DNA from: Schlesneria paludicola DSM 18645
GTDB taxonomy: Bacteria > Planctomycetota > Planctomycetia > Planctomycetales > Planctomycetaceae
Length of the DNA stretch: 64,000 bases
Assembly (NCBI GenBank): GCA_945862235.1
Contig: CAMAYU010000002.1
Span: forward strand, 58,025 to 122,024
Direction of reading: 5' to 3'
Made by a program: the position numbers and the translations under genes. Below are positions 7,953 to 19,392 of the stretch, one piece after another; position 1 is the stretch's first letter; each line of letters opens with the position of its first letter. The notes below the pieces were generated by a model that saw nothing but the letters and a program-made list of their open reading frames with translations, did no database searches and was not told where the DNA came from.

Positions 7953-8672
7953 TCAATGCTGCTCACACGCACAGGCGTGCGGCTTGATCAACTCGACATG
8001 CGTTGCCGCTGGCAGGTTGACCGCGTTCCCTTCGTCGGTATCGAGGTGAACTTCGAGCTTCACCTTTGCGTCGCCTCGCACAGCGAGGTCTTCGAGGACC
8101 GTCGTGCAGGAAGGCGACTCAATGCGGAGGTGCATCCGATCACCATTCTTCACGCCGTACTGTTCCATGTCGGCGGGACTCATGTGGACATGCCGCATCG
8201 CGCGGATGACCCCTTGTTTCAACTCGACGACTCCGGCAGGACCGACCAAGACGCAACCGGGCGTGTCGTGGTGATCGCCGCTGATCCGGATCGGCGCGTC
8301 GATGCCGAGCGAGATTGAGTCCGTGAAAGCCAGCTCGACCTGAGACGGTCGGCACGGCCCGAGAACTCGAACTTCCGGCAGCATCCGCTTGCGAGGCCCG
8401 ACAACCATCACGGTTTGCTTGGCCGCGAAGAAGCCGTCCTGGTAGAGCGATTTCATCGGCTCGAGCGTCGCACCTTTGCCGAACAGAATCTCAACGTGTT
8501 CTTCGGAGAGATGGACATGCCGCGCCGAGATGTTCACCACGAGCGGGTTCCGCTCGGGAGTGGCACTCACCGGAGCCGCCTGCGCGGGCGAGACCCCAAG
8601 TTGCTTCTCCAGCACCGAACGAACAACTCGCTCGATATCCGATCGACTGTAACCAGCGGTCAATGTCGTCAT
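7953..8672 (-). CDS. pduL: PduL-type phosphate propanoyltransferase
   Basis: 239 residues. It converts acyl-CoA plus phosphate to acyl phosphate and CoA, recycling CoA inside the microcompartment. The two PduL half-domains are visible with their zinc-binding histidines: H52 and H54 in [13 protein letters not shown]134/H135 in SGDHHDTPG, and H161 and H163 in [11 protein letters not shown]. Residues 9-26 ([17 protein letters not shown]) form an N-terminal encapsulation helix followed by an Ala/Pro linker. The ATG at 8672 places this helix at the N-terminus; the longer frame is encoded by a palindrome. It works between the aldehyde dehydrogenase and acetate kinase of the operon. Confidence 0.95.
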   Translation of the reverse strand: MTTLTAGYSRSDIERVVRSVLEKQLGVSPAQAAPVSATPERNPLVVNISARHVHLSEEHVEILFGKGATLEPMKSLYQDGFFAAKQTVMVVGPRKRMLPEVRVLGPCRPSQVELAFTDSISLGIDAPIRISGDHHDTPGCVLVGPAGVVELKQGVIRAMRHVHMSPADMEQYGVKNGDRMHLRIESPSCTTVLEDLAVRGDAKVKLEVHLDTDEGNAVNLPAATHVELIKPHACACEQH

Positions 8673-8691
8673 CGTGCCCCGTCCGTATTTT

Positions 8692-8793
8692 TTAGGGTGG
8701 GACCAGCGGCGCTCCGCCACGCCGGCCCACCAGAACAACTGTCGATATTAAAAACTGGTGGGCCGGCGCTCGAAGCGAGCTTGTCCCACCCTA
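8692..8793. repeat. palindrome, family A (TAGGGTGGGAC)
   Basis: Left arm TAGGGTGGGACCAGCGGCGC, right arm GCGAGCTTGTCCCACCCTA, with inner GCCGGCCCACCAG pairing with CTGGTGGGCCGGC. It lies between deoR and pduL. Confidence 0.9.
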
Positions 8794-8796
8794 CTG

Positions 8797-9555
8797 TCAC
8801 TCCGCGATCGTCAGTTCAATCCCCACGCCGCGAATGATCTCGCGCCACGAGTCGCTCAGTCCCGCATCGACGATCATCCGCGTCACTTTCGACAGTTCGC
8901 AGAGGTGAGCCAGTGCCGACCTCCCGAACTTGCTGCTGTCCGCCACCACCCACACCTCTTTGGCCGCTTCGAGCATCAGCCGCTCGCATTCGACGAGCAG
9001 CGTGTTGCTGTTGAAGAGACCTTTCTCCGTGATGCCACCCGTCCCCATGATGACTCGCGGCACATGGACCTCCCGCAAGGCGGCTTCCGCCAGCGGTCCC
9101 AGTGCCACGCCCGTTCGCGGGTACAGATAGCCTCCAATCAAAATCAGTTCGATGTTCGGTTGTTGAGCCAGCAGGTTGGCGATGGGGAGTGAATTGGTCA
9201 CGACCTGCAACGCCTTGCCCACCAACTCTCGAGCCACTTCCAACGTCGTCGTTCCCCCGTCGAGCAAGATCGTTTCGCCGGGCAGAATCAGGTCAGCAAC
9301 CACTTTAGCGATGGTCTGCTTTTCTAGGCTGGCCCGTTGAAACCGCTCCTCGAACGGCGTGATCGACTCTCCCGTGTAAGCGGCTCCTCCCCGCGTCCGT
9401 CGAATCTGTCCAATTCCGTCAAGAAACTCCAAATCCCGTCGCACTGTGGACTCACTTGCTCCGAGGCGAGTCACTAGTTCCTGAAGGGACACAAATCCTT
9501 GCTGTTCAATCGCCTGAAGAATCTCATCTCGTCGCTGGTCGAGGATCATAGACAT
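8797..9555 (-). CDS. DeoR-family transcriptional regulator of the BMC operon
   Basis: 252 residues. The N-terminal DeoR winged HTH spans residues 6-58 ([22 protein letters not shown] recognition region). The C-terminal sugar-phosphate sensor domain carries [13 protein letters not shown] (about 97-108) and GPLAEAAL. DeoR proteins usually repress sugar catabolic operons and release on binding a phosphorylated sugar, so a fucose/rhamnose-pathway phosphate is a likely signal here. It is the first gene of the minus-strand operon. AGGAAAG lies about 7 nt before the ATG at 9555. Confidence 0.92.
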   Translation of the reverse strand: MSMILDQRRDEILQAIEQQGFVSLQELVTRLGASESTVRRDLEFLDGIGQIRRTRGGAAYTGESITPFEERFQRASLEKQTIAKVVADLILPGETILLDGGTTTLEVARELVGKALQVVTNSLPIANLLAQQPNIELILIGGYLYPRTGVALGPLAEAALREVHVPRVIMGTGGITEKGLFNSNTLLVECERLMLEAAKEVWVVADSSKFGRSALAHLCELSKVTRMIVDAGLSDSWREIIRGVGIELTIAE

Positions 9556-10091
9556 GGCAAGCTTTCCTGAGATTCATCCGAAAAGACGCCAACTCATTCG
9601 GAGTCTCTCAAACTTAACCCAGACTACCGTCCTGACCCACGATTGCAAACAACTTCAGTCATATTCTGTCACTTTAATGATGGAATATCGGCCAAATGAT
9701 GACGGCTTCTGAGTCTCAGGCTCCGTTGTCACGAGGCGTTGCAAAAGTACAACATGGCGAGAAGTTTGGAGGCCATGTCGTCTGACTCGACGCCATTTTT
9801 CTGATCTTCGCGACCGACAGAGTCGCACAAACCGGAAAACCCTTCTCAACGGGAACACTCCCCTGAAAGAAGTGATCTGCAAGCAGATGCTCTCAAGCCC
9901 GAAGTGTGAAACGTGAAGGATCGGCAGATGACATGTCTGTGGCTTGGCGGGTTTTGTCAAAGCGCGTAGACTCGCCCCGACTTGAATGACTTGATCCCCG
10001 AGTGAGATCGCCGCTGGTGCGAGATTGCCATGCGAAGGCGGGGCTGTTGCTCAAGCAACCACTCGACACACCATTCGGAAGGGAGACGCGG
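9556..10091. other. divergent intergenic region between deoR and ctpA
   Basis: 535 bp with no convincing gene or palindrome; the only stretch of this length here without one. It must hold the promoters of the BMC operon (leftward) and of ctpA (rightward), and presumably DeoR operators. I could not identify a -10/-35 pair or operator with confidence. Confidence 0.5.
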
Positions 10092-11603
10092 ATGCGGGGG
10101 CGACTGCTGGTTTTGGCGTTGTTCGTCACGTTGGGTTTGAGCTTGCTCACCCAACCCGGCGGCGTGCTTGTTCGTTCGGCTCAAGCGGCGACCGAGGACG
10201 AATACTTCGAGTTAATGAAGCTGTTCGTGGACACGTTCGAGCAGATCGACCGCAACTATGTGAAGCCGGTTGATCGTCGCGAACTGCTCGACGCGGCCAT
10301 GCGTGGGATGGTTCTCAAACTCGACCCCTATTCGTCGTACATCGATACCTCGGAACTCAAGCAGTTCAATGAGTCGGTGGAACAGGAGTTCGGCGGGATC
10401 GGCATCCAAGTGACGGTCGATCCGAAGACACGTCAGTTGATGGTGATGGTCCCGATCTCAGGAACTCCCGCCTACAAAGCCGGCCTGCGAGCGGGAGACC
10501 GAATCCTTGAGATTGACGACAAGCTCACCGCGGATTTTCCGGAAGGCCGCGAAATGGACTCCGCCGTCAAGTTGATGCGCGGCAAGCCGGGTGAAGTCGT
10601 GAAGCTCAAAATTCAGCACAAGGACGATGCGGAACCGATCTCGCTGGAGATCATTCGCGCCATCATCAAAACCCCGACCGTGCTCGGCGACCACTATGAC
10701 AAGGAGGGCAATTGGATCTATTTCCTCGAAGGTGAGGACAAGATCGGCTATCTCCGTCTGACCAGTTTCGCTCGCAACAGCACCGAGGAAATTCATGAGC
10801 AATTGGAGCGACTCAAGAAGGATGGCATGAAGGCGCTGATCTTGGATTTGCGGTTCAATCCGGGCGGGCTACTCACTGCGGCGACGGCGATCTCGGACTT
10901 CTTTATTGAGAGTGGTGTGATCGTCAGTACCAAGGGACGTAACACGGACGAACACGTCGTCAAAGCGAAAAAAGCCGGAACCTACAGCGGCTTCCCGATG
11001 GTGGTCCTCGTGAACCGCTACAGCGCTTCGGCCAGTGAGATCGTTAGCGCGTGCCTGCAAGACCACAAGCGAGCGATCATCGTGGGCGAGCGGACGTGGG
11101 GTAAGGGGAGCGTGCAAAACGTAATCGAACTGGAGGGAGGCAAGAGCGCCCTCAAGCTGACCACCGCGAGCTATCACCGCCCGAGTGGTAAGAACATTCA
11201 TCGCTTTCCCAAAGCGACCGAGAAGGAAGAATGGGGCGTGATGCCGGACGCCGGCTTTGAAGTGAAGCTGTCCGACGAGGAAATGACCAAGCTGTTTGAA
11301 GCTCGTCGCGAGCGAGAGACCGTCCGGCTCGATGGGTCTGCTCCGAAGATCGACTTCGTGGATGGGCAGCTTGCCAAGGGGGCGACTTGGTTGAAGGAGC
11401 AACTCCTCGCCAAAAAGCCCGAGAGCGAGAAGCCCGCTGATGCCGAAAAGCCTGCTGAAGGAGCTGACAAACCCAAGGCCGAAGAGAAACCCGCCGAGAA
11501 GAAGGAGGGAGCTGGTCTTCCTTCACGACTGGGACAACAGTTCGTCGAAGCGTTTCTCGAATGGCAGCGAGTATCCTTGGGGCAACCGTCCCGCGCGGCG
11601 TGA
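10092..11603 (+). CDS. carboxyl-terminal processing protease, S41 family
   Basis: 503 residues, exported serine protease of the CtpA/Prc type. An N-terminal hydrophobic segment (3-23) with AQA near 31-33 is the signal peptide. A PDZ domain covers about 100-180 and the S41 core about 200-345. The catalytic dyad is S313 in NRYSASASEI and K338 in GERTWGKGSVQ; Q342 is also present, and the 25-residue Ser-Lys spacing is typical. The C-terminus holds a Lys/Pro/Ala/Glu-rich linker (about 425-475). The ATG at 10092 has GGGAG upstream; the longer frame would bury the signal peptide. An intrinsic terminator follows it. Confidence 0.93.
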   Translation: MRGRLLVLALFVTLGLSLLTQPGGVLVRSAQAATEDEYFELMKLFVDTFEQIDRNYVKPVDRRELLDAAMRGMVLKLDPYSSYIDTSELKQFNESVEQEFGGIGIQVTVDPKTRQLMVMVPISGTPAYKAGLRAGDRILEIDDKLTADFPEGREMDSAVKLMRGKPGEVVKLKIQHKDDAEPISLEIIRAIIKTPTVLGDHYDKEGNWIYFLEGEDKIGYLRLTSFARNSTEEIHEQLERLKKDGMKALILDLRFNPGGLLTAATAISDFFIESGVIVSTKGRNTDEHVVKAKKAGTYSGFPMVVLVNRYSASASEIVSACLQDHKRAIIVGERTWGKGSVQNVIELEGGKSALKLTTASYHRPSGKNIHRFPKATEKEEWGVMPDAGFEVKLSDEEMTKLFEARRERETVRLDGSAPKIDFVDGQLAKGATWLKEQLLAKKPESEKPADAEKPAEGADKPKAEEKPAEKKEGAGLPSRLGQQFVEAFLEWQRVSLGQPSRAA

Positions 11604-11622
11604 GATCAGGCTGTGAGCACGC

Positions 11623-11656
11623 AGCCGGGACAAGTTGTCCCGGCTCTTTTTGTTTT
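11623..11656 (+). terminator. intrinsic terminator after ctpA
   Basis: AGCCGGGACAA pairs with TTGTCCCGGCT and is followed by CTTTTTGTTTT. It ends 11 nt before the tsaD GTG start, so tsaD either has a promoter inside ctpA or relies on read-through. Confidence 0.85.
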
Positions 11657-11667
11657 GAGGCCGATCT

Positions 11668-12732
11668 GTGTCAGAGCCCCTTCCCCCTCGCCGCTTGCTT
11701 CTCGCGATCGAGTCTTCTTGCGATGAGACCGCAGCGGCGGTGATCGACAGTAATCGGCGAGTCCTCTCGAACGTCGTGGCCACTCAGCACGAACTGCACG
11801 AACGGTTCGGCGGCGTTGTTCCGGAGATCGCGTCGCGGGCACATCTCGAACGAATTCTGCCGGTGATCGACGAGGCATTGAAGAAGTCGGGCGCGAGTCT
11901 CTCTGAGATCGGCGCGGTCGCCGTCGCGACGCATCCGGGTTTGGTCGGTTCGCTGTTGGTCGGTCTCACCGCCGCGAAAACGCTCGCGCTGGTCCTTGAT
12001 GTCCCGCTGCTCGCGGTCAACCACATCGAGGCTCATCTGTATGCCTGTCGCATGGCGGCGGGGCGTGACGTGTTTCCGGCCGCCGGTCTGGTGGTGAGTG
12101 GCGGTCACTCAAACTTGTACGACTGCCGCTCACCCGTGGAGTTCGATCTGCTCGGCTCGACCACTGATGATGCGGCGGGAGAGGCATTCGACAAAGTGGC
12201 TCAGATTCTGGGACTCGAGTATCCCGGCGGGCCGCTGATCGAAAAGATCGCCGCGACAGGCAACCCGCGCGCATTTTCGTTTCCACGCACATATCTCAAA
12301 GCCGAGCGACTCGACTTCAGCTTTAGCGGCCTGAAAACCGCCGTTCTCTATGCGGTACGAGGTACTCCCGGCGCACGCAATCGACCTGTACTTCCACCGA
12401 TGACGCCTCAGCGGACGGCTGACATCGCCGCCAGCTTTCAAGCTGCAGTCATTGAGGTTCTCGTAGGGAAGTGCGATCAGTTGCTGAGTCGCACGGGGAG
12501 GAAGACGTTGCTTGTGGGAGGGGGCGTCGCGGCGAACACTCTGCTACGCGAACGCCTTAAACAACTGGCCAGTCTTCGGCGAATCGAACTCATCATCGCT
12601 CCACGCGAGTACTGCACCGACAACGCCGCGATGGGAGCACTCGGCTGGGAGTTGTGGGAACGCGAGATGTTCTCGCCGCTCGATATGGATGTCTTGCCGG
12701 GACTGGTGAGGAAGCGAGCGGCGACAGGTTGA
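11668..12732 (+). CDS. tsaD: tRNA N6-adenosine threonylcarbamoyltransferase
   Basis: 354 residues, ASKHA-fold enzyme that transfers the threonylcarbamoyl group to A37 of ANN-decoding tRNAs, in complex with TsaB and TsaE. Visible: [15 protein letters not shown] at the N-terminus, iron-binding H119 and H123 in [15 protein letters not shown], and [14 protein letters not shown] near the C-terminus. GTG start at 11668 with GAGG about 7 nt upstream. No tsaB or tsaE is adjacent. Confidence 0.96.
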   Translation: MSEPLPPRRLLLAIESSCDETAAAVIDSNRRVLSNVVATQHELHERFGGVVPEIASRAHLERILPVIDEALKKSGASLSEIGAVAVATHPGLVGSLLVGLTAAKTLALVLDVPLLAVNHIEAHLYACRMAAGRDVFPAAGLVVSGGHSNLYDCRSPVEFDLLGSTTDDAAGEAFDKVAQILGLEYPGGPLIEKIAATGNPRAFSFPRTYLKAERLDFSFSGLKTAVLYAVRGTPGARNRPVLPPMTPQRTADIAASFQAAVIEVLVGKCDQLLSRTGRKTLLVGGGVAANTLLRERLKQLASLRRIELIIAPREYCTDNAAMGALGWELWEREMFSPLDMDVLPGLVRKRAATG

Positions 12733-12830
12733 CAGCCTGTTGAAAAATGTAGGGTATGCCTCCGGCTTGCTCGATTTCTCGTGGTAAAGACGGGCCAGCG
12801 AGACGCTTACTCTAAGTTTTTCAACAGGCG
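12733..12830. repeat. palindrome, family D (CCTGTTGAAAAACGTAGGG), degenerate
   Basis: Ends CAGCCTGTTGAAAAATGTAG and its complement AGTTTTTCAACAGGC; the interior (GGTATGCCTCCGGCTTGC against GCGAGACGCTTACTC) is diverged. The close relative at 19090-19187 is nearly perfect. Confidence 0.85.
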
Positions 12831-13111
12831 ACCAAGAGAGGTTTTCCGAACCTACCTGAGTCACTCAAGCCCGATTCGGGGACTTGGCAGGGCACTAGCC
12901 GCAGTTTTGGATCGCAGCTACACTCGCGACCTTCGTCATCGAGGGCAGAAGGGGAGTGTTCCTCTTCGGCGGTGGCGGGAGGATACTTTTACCCAGAGCG
13001 GCAAGCCGGAAAGACTGGCTCCGTTCGTCGGTGCGTTCAGTCGCGGTCGTCTTCATGAGATGACAATGACGCGAGAGCGTGGCCGCTTACTCACGACGGG
13101 ATTGTTCTAGT
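12831..13111 (+). other. leader region of rpsA
   Basis: 281 bp upstream of rpsA without a supported gene. The short frame reading through it has no recognisable content. No clear Shine-Dalgarno precedes the rpsA ATG, as is common for S1 genes. Confidence 0.5.
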
Positions 13112-14962
<1,851 letters not shown>

Positions 14963-15049
14963 CTCTGATTTCGCGCGTCCGGTGGTCGCGTGTAGTTCAA
15001 GAATCCTAAGAGTCAAGCGGCGTCATGCAGTTTGATTCGAGAAACCTTG

Positions 15050-15084
15050 CGGCCCTCCGGCACGTTCCGGAGGGCCGTTATTAT
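15050..15084 (+). terminator. intrinsic terminator after rpsA
   Basis: CGGCCCTCCGG and CCGGAGGGCCG enclose a 6-nt loop, followed by TTATTATTG. The T-run is broken, so strength is uncertain. Confidence 0.75.
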
Positions 15085-15249
15085 TGCGCCGTCTTCCCAT
15101 TTTCTCTGATCGTTTCCCGTCATACGCCTGTCTCAGTTTGGAATTTTTGGAGTCCAACTCCGATAACACTCTGGGCGGAACTCCGCCGTTCAGTTGGCCA
15201 CAGGAGGTGGCGTGTTATTCCACCTGACTCCTGACGGACAGACACTTCG

Positions 15250-16092
15250 ATGGCCAAGACCACACGGCTACGCAACGCACCCACAGGTGCGCAAACTCCG
15301 CTGGAGACGTATCTCCGCGAAATCAACGAGACCGCATTGTTGTCTGCGGAGGAAGAAAAAGAACTCTCCAACCGCATCACAGCGGGGGATGGCAGCGCCC
15401 GGGACCGAATGGTCCGCGCGAATCTGCGGCTCGTCGTGAACATTGCCCGTGCATACACAAACAAGGGCCTGCCCATTCAGGACTTGATTGAAGAGGGCAA
15501 CCTCGGGCTGCTGCGTGCGGTGGAGGGCTTCGATCCCGACATGAACACCCGGTTCAGCACCTATGCGAGCTATTGGATCAAGCAGTCCATCAAGCGGGCG
15601 CTCATCAATTCGGCGAAGACGATCCGCATTCCGGCGTACATGGTGGAGCTGCTCTCCAAATGGCGTCGAGCCACGGCAAAGCTCGATGGCGAATTGGGGC
15701 GACCACCAACTCAGGAAGAAGTCGCCAAGGAACTGCAGCTTCCGAAGAAGAAGCTGAGCATCGTGAAGACCGCCATCCACCTCTACAACATGACGCCGCA
15801 GACGGATGAGGACGATGGCGGATGGACGATGAGTGACATGATCGCCGACGAGCGCCAAAAAGGTCCCGAAGTTGAGATGGTTGATGCGGACAACCTCAAA
15901 CACGTCTATCGGATGCTCGACACAATGGACCCGCGCGAAGCGACGATCCTGCGGATGCGATTCGGTCTCGACGATGCCGAGCCTCGAACTCTGAAGGAGA
16001 TCGGCGAGTCTCTCGGCCTGACGCGCGAGCGGGTCCGGCAGATTGAGAGCGAAGCGCTCAAACGGTTAGCCAAGGGTCTTTTGGGCGAATGA
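15250..16092 (+). CDS. RNA polymerase sigma-70 family factor (primary-like)
   Basis: 280 residues covering regions 1.2 to 4.2 and lacking region 1.1 and the non-conserved insert. Region 1.2: TPLETYLREINETALLS; region 2: NLRLVVNIARAYTNKGLPIQ and RFSTYASYWIKQSIKRAL; region 4.2 HTH: LKEIGESLGLTRERVRQIES. The size and RpoD-type regions place it with short RpoD/RpoS/SigB-cyanobacterial-type group 2 factors rather than ECF or FliA. It follows the rpsA terminator. The ATG at 15250 fits the family N-terminus; only a weak ribosome site is seen. Confidence 0.93.
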   Translation: MAKTTRLRNAPTGAQTPLETYLREINETALLSAEEEKELSNRITAGDGSARDRMVRANLRLVVNIARAYTNKGLPIQDLIEEGNLGLLRAVEGFDPDMNTRFSTYASYWIKQSIKRALINSAKTIRIPAYMVELLSKWRRATAKLDGELGRPPTQEEVAKELQLPKKKLSIVKTAIHLYNMTPQTDEDDGGWTMSDMIADERQKGPEVEMVDADNLKHVYRMLDTMDPREATILRMRFGLDDAEPRTLKEIGESLGLTRERVRQIESEALKRLAKGLLGE

Positions 16093-16109
16093 CCGATAGG
16101 CGAGCGGCT

Positions 16110-16214
16110 GAAGTCCGGCTTAGCTCTGTTAGCCGGACTTCTCTTCCGACAGGAATTCAGGTCTGTCTCGACACCCAGAGAAGTGAAGTCCGGCTTTCCG
16201 AAAAGCCGGATTTC
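16110..16214. repeat. double hairpin, family E (GAAGTCCGGCTT)
   Basis: Two small hairpins, GAAGTCCGGCTT...AGCCGGACTTC and GAAGTCCGGCTTT...AAAGCCGGATTTC, face each other across about 40 bp between convergent genes, where they could terminate transcription both ways. Same family as 21876-21990. Confidence 0.85.
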
Positions 16215-16224
16215 TGATGCTCGA

Positions 16225-17658
16225 TTAGAAGATCGAGTGAATCACTTCGCCGCGACTGATGGGGAGCGGGCGGCCGAGTGCGTCGTGGATTTCGGTGTCG
16301 GCCGAGTAGCCGAGGCAGTGGTAGATCGTGGCCATCAGATCGTGTGGCTCGATGCGTCCCTCGAGCGGGAATGCCCCTTGAGCATCCGATGATCCGTGAA
16401 CCACTCCGCCACGGACGCCACCTCCAGCGAGTGCAATTGAGAAGACGCTGCCCCAGTGATCGCGTCCGGCGTTCGCATTGAATTTGGGAGTGCGACCGAA
16501 CTCACCGAGCCAGACGATCAACGTCTCGTCGAGCAGGCCGCGTTCGCTGAGGTCTTCGATCAACGCCGAATAGGCTTGGTCCATGATCGGCATCAGGAAG
16601 TCTTTGCTCGACTGAGCGTGCAGCGTGTGCGTGTCCCAGCCTCCCTGATTCGGCTTGTCAGCGATGCGAGTCCAGTTGATGCGGACGAGCGACACACCCG
16701 CTTCGACCATGCGTCGCGCGAGCAGCACGCTCTGCGCATAGCGTGAGCGGCCGTAACGGTCGCGCACGGAAGCAGGTTCCTGATTGAGATCGAACGCTTG
16801 TCGAGCGGCCGATCCACCGAGCAGCCCCAGCGCCTGTTGCGACTCATCGTCGTACCGCTTCACTGAGGAGGCGTTTGCCTCGGCATTCACATTCCCGATA
16901 CGCCGATTAAATTGACTGAGCAGCTCACGGCGTCGATCAAAGCGTGTGGTTGGTAGGTCATCGGGAAACGAAAGATCGGGGATTTTGAATTGAGGCGAAC
17001 TGGGATCGCAGTGAATCAGCCACGGATCGAAGCGTCGGCCAAGGAACCCCGCGTCTTGGCCTGGCCACGGAAAATTGCCGTCGTTCCAGACATGTTCGGG
17101 AAGTGCGATCGCACCGGGGAGGCCGTTGCGCGAGCCTCGCAACTTGCGCACGATGCTGTCGGCGCAGGGCCACAAATTGGGAGCCTTTGCCGTGACGCTC
17201 TCGGCATTGAGCGGGACGTGCGGCACACCGGTGAGCATGGCGTACCCGCTCGATGAATGAGCATTGTCGCCGGTGGTAACGGCTCGCAGGACGGCGATCT
17301 TGTCGGTGAGCAGCGCGGTGCGCGGCATCAGCTCGCCGACGGTGAGACCACTCGTGCGAGTGGCGATGGGCTGAAACGGGCCGCGGACTTCGAGGGGAGC
17401 ATGTGGCTTCGGATCCCACGTCTCGTGCTGGGCCGGTCCACCCATGAGCCAGAAGAGAATCACCGACTTCGCCCGCCCGAATGATGCTGCCGATTGACTC
17501 ACGCCCGCCCCGCGAGCCGCTTCGTCCTGAGCGATCGCTCGTGCTGACATCAGGTTCGCCAGCGAAAGCCCTCCCGCACTGAGACCCCCGAGGCGCAGGC
17601 AATCCCGCCGCGACAAATTGCAGTCCGCGCGAGGCCCTCGAGTGTCATTAGTCTGCAT
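16225..17658 (-). CDS. DUF1501 family exported protein
   Basis: 477 residues. It has a twin-arginine leader (LSRRDCLRLGGLSAGGLSL, about residues 17-45), then a sulfatase/alkaline-phosphatase-like fold: KSVILFWLMGGPAQHETWDP, SLVRINWTRIAD, ETLIVWLGEFGRTP, AGRDHWGSVFSIALAGGGV. These are hallmarks of DUF1501, which is strongly expanded in planctomycetes; the substrate is unknown. AGGAG precedes the ATG at 17658. No DUF1549/DUF1553 partner is adjacent, unlike the copy at 50567. Confidence 0.9.
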   Translation of the reverse strand: MQTNDTRGPRADCNLSRRDCLRLGGLSAGGLSLANLMSARAIAQDEAARGAGVSQSAASFGRAKSVILFWLMGGPAQHETWDPKPHAPLEVRGPFQPIATRTSGLTVGELMPRTALLTDKIAVLRAVTTGDNAHSSSGYAMLTGVPHVPLNAESVTAKAPNLWPCADSIVRKLRGSRNGLPGAIALPEHVWNDGNFPWPGQDAGFLGRRFDPWLIHCDPSSPQFKIPDLSFPDDLPTTRFDRRRELLSQFNRRIGNVNAEANASSVKRYDDESQQALGLLGGSAARQAFDLNQEPASVRDRYGRSRYAQSVLLARRMVEAGVSLVRINWTRIADKPNQGGWDTHTLHAQSSKDFLMPIMDQAYSALIEDLSERGLLDETLIVWLGEFGRTPKFNANAGRDHWGSVFSIALAGGGVRGGVVHGSSDAQGAFPLEGRIEPHDLMATIYHCLGYSADTEIHDALGRPLPISRGEVIHSIF

Positions 17659-17755
17659 AGGAAGACTCCTCTCTCTACGGGATGGCCGACAAAAAGTCGG
17701 CCGAGTTCTGTTTGCAGTCGTCAGCCATGTGGCGGTTGATGACTGCAAACCTATT

Positions 17756-19036
17756 TTATCGTTTCACAGCTTTGTCTGAGATGTCCTTGCGGCACCAAGC
17801 ACCGTCCCAGCGGATGTACTTCACCGCTTGATAGGCTTTGAGCTTGGCCTCGGCGAGGGAGTCTCCCAACGCAGTGACACCGAGGACTCGTCCGCCGTCG
17901 TTGACGATCTGATCTCCGACTTGAGTCGTCCCTGCGTGGAAGACCTTGGTGTCGGGAACGAGTGCCGCCTCTTCGAGTCCACGCAGCGGCTTCCCCTTTT
18001 CGTAGTCGCCCGGATAGCCGGCCGAGGCCATCACGACGCAGACCGAGGAACGCTCGTCCCATTCCAGCGGTTCGATCTCGTCGAGCTTGCCATCGGCGAC
18101 GGCGTACATGATTTGAGCGAGGTCGGACTTCAGCCGCATCAACACCGCTTGCGTCTCGGGATCGCCGAGTCGCACATTGAACTCGATCACTTTCGGGCCT
18201 TGGTTGGTGAGCATCAAGCCCGCGTACAGGCATCCCGAAAACGGGCGGCCCGCTTTGTTCATCTCGTGAACGGTCGGCACCAGAATCTTCTCGACGATCA
18301 CATCGACGACCTCGGAAGTCATGATCGGGATCGGCGAGTAAGCTCCCATCCCGCCGGTGTTCGGCCCGGTGTCTCCATCGAACGCGGCTTTGTGATCTTG
18401 AGCGGCTTCAAGCGGGACGATCGTTGTTCCATCGACGAAGGCCAGCAGGCTCGCCTCTTCTCCCACGAGAAAATCCTCCACGACGATCTGCATCCCGGCG
18501 GCGCCAAAATCCTTGTGGATCAGCATCCGCTTGATCGCCTCGCGGGCCTCGATCTTAGAGAAACAGACGACGACACCCTTGCCTGCCGCCAAGCCATCCG
18601 CCTTGATGACGAAACGCTCCACGTTCTCTCGTTCGTCGATGTAGCTCATCGCTTCGGCGGCATTTTTAAACGTGCGAAAGTCGGCCGTCGGAATCTTAGC
18701 CTTGGCCATCATCTCCTTGGCGAACCGCTTCGAGCCTTCCAGTTCTGCGGCGAGCTTCGATGGTCCGAAGACTCTCAAACCGGCTTTCTTGAATTCATCG
18801 ACGATCCCCGCCACGAGCGGCACTTCGGACCCGACGACGGTCAAGTCGATCTTCTCGGTCTGAGCGAACTTGATGAGCTGCGGAAAGTCGGTCGCCTTGA
18901 TCGCCACGTTCGTCACGTCGAGGCCCGTCCCCGCATTGCCCGGCGCGCAGAAGACCTGCGTGACCGAAGGAGATTGCTTGAGCTTCCACACCAGCGTGTG
19001 TTCGCGTCCACCGTTGCCAATCACGAGAATCTTCAT
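17756..19036 (-). CDS. purD: phosphoribosylamine-glycine ligase (GARS)
   Basis: 426 residues, ATP-grasp enzyme for the second step of purine synthesis. N-terminal MKILVIGNGGREHTLVWKL, ATP-grasp segment FVIKADGLAAGKGVVVCFS, and GDTGPNTGGMGAYSPIP with C-terminal NVRLGDPETQAVLMRL are all diagnostic. Stand-alone PurD without fused PurM/PurN. Overlapping frames on the opposite strand are shadows. Confidence 0.97.
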   Translation of the reverse strand: MKILVIGNGGREHTLVWKLKQSPSVTQVFCAPGNAGTGLDVTNVAIKATDFPQLIKFAQTEKIDLTVVGSEVPLVAGIVDEFKKAGLRVFGPSKLAAELEGSKRFAKEMMAKAKIPTADFRTFKNAAEAMSYIDERENVERFVIKADGLAAGKGVVVCFSKIEAREAIKRMLIHKDFGAAGMQIVVEDFLVGEEASLLAFVDGTTIVPLEAAQDHKAAFDGDTGPNTGGMGAYSPIPIMTSEVVDVIVEKILVPTVHEMNKAGRPFSGCLYAGLMLTNQGPKVIEFNVRLGDPETQAVLMRLKSDLAQIMYAVADGKLDEIEPLEWDERSSVCVVMASAGYPGDYEKGKPLRGLEEAALVPDTKVFHAGTTQVGDQIVNDGGRVLGVTALGDSLAEAKLKAYQAVKYIRWDGAWCRKDISDKAVKR

Positions 19037-19089
19037 TGTCGAGTCTGAATCCTGAGAGAAGTCGAAGTCGTTGCGGTTGCGGTCCTAAT

Positions 19090-19187
19090 AGCCTGTCGAG
19101 AAAACGTAGGGTAAGCGTCTCGCTTGCCCTATTCCCGACGACATTCACGGGCAAGCGAGACGCTTACCCTACGTTTTTCAACGGGCT
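19090..19187. repeat. palindrome, family D (AACGTAGGGTAAGCGTCTCG)
   Basis: Left arm AGCCTGTCGAGAAAACGTAG, continuing GGTAAGCGTCTCGCTTGCCC; right arm the near-exact complement ending TTTTTCAACGGGCT. Arms of about 40 bp around a 15-20 bp loop. Best-preserved member of the family. Confidence 0.93.
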
Positions 19188-19392
19188 GCCCAACGCTGCC
19201 GTCTGTAAGGACGGCGATGATAGCAGCGACTGGCACACGCCTGTAGTTCACTCGGTGACGATGCCGCGTGAGACGCGAAGATCGTTGATTGCCTCACGTC
19301 GAAGCCCGCCGCTATTATCCTGCCGCATCGAATTGGACTGGCCCGACGGAATCTCTGCCGAGCCTTTTTTGTCAGTAGAAGGAAGTGAAATC
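19188..19392 (+). other. upstream region of asd
   Basis: 205 bp between the family D palindrome and the asd start, with no supported gene. The frame open through it lacks homology to Asd and is treated as leader. AGAAGGAAG lies about 7 nt before the GTG of asd. Confidence 0.5.

Noticed and set aside
5..9555. A complete fucose or rhamnose pathway in this window
   Set aside because: Only aldolase-onward steps are encoded; no isomerase, kinase, mutarotase or sugar transporter was found, so the full pathway cannot be claimed from this sequence.
12831..13111. A small plus-strand gene upstream of rpsA
   Set aside because: The frame begins inside a family D palindrome and has no protein-like content or ribosome site.
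17828..19048. A 406-residue plus-strand frame opposite purD
   Set aside because: purD matches its family end to end on the minus strand; the plus-strand translation shows no motif and is a codon-bias shadow.
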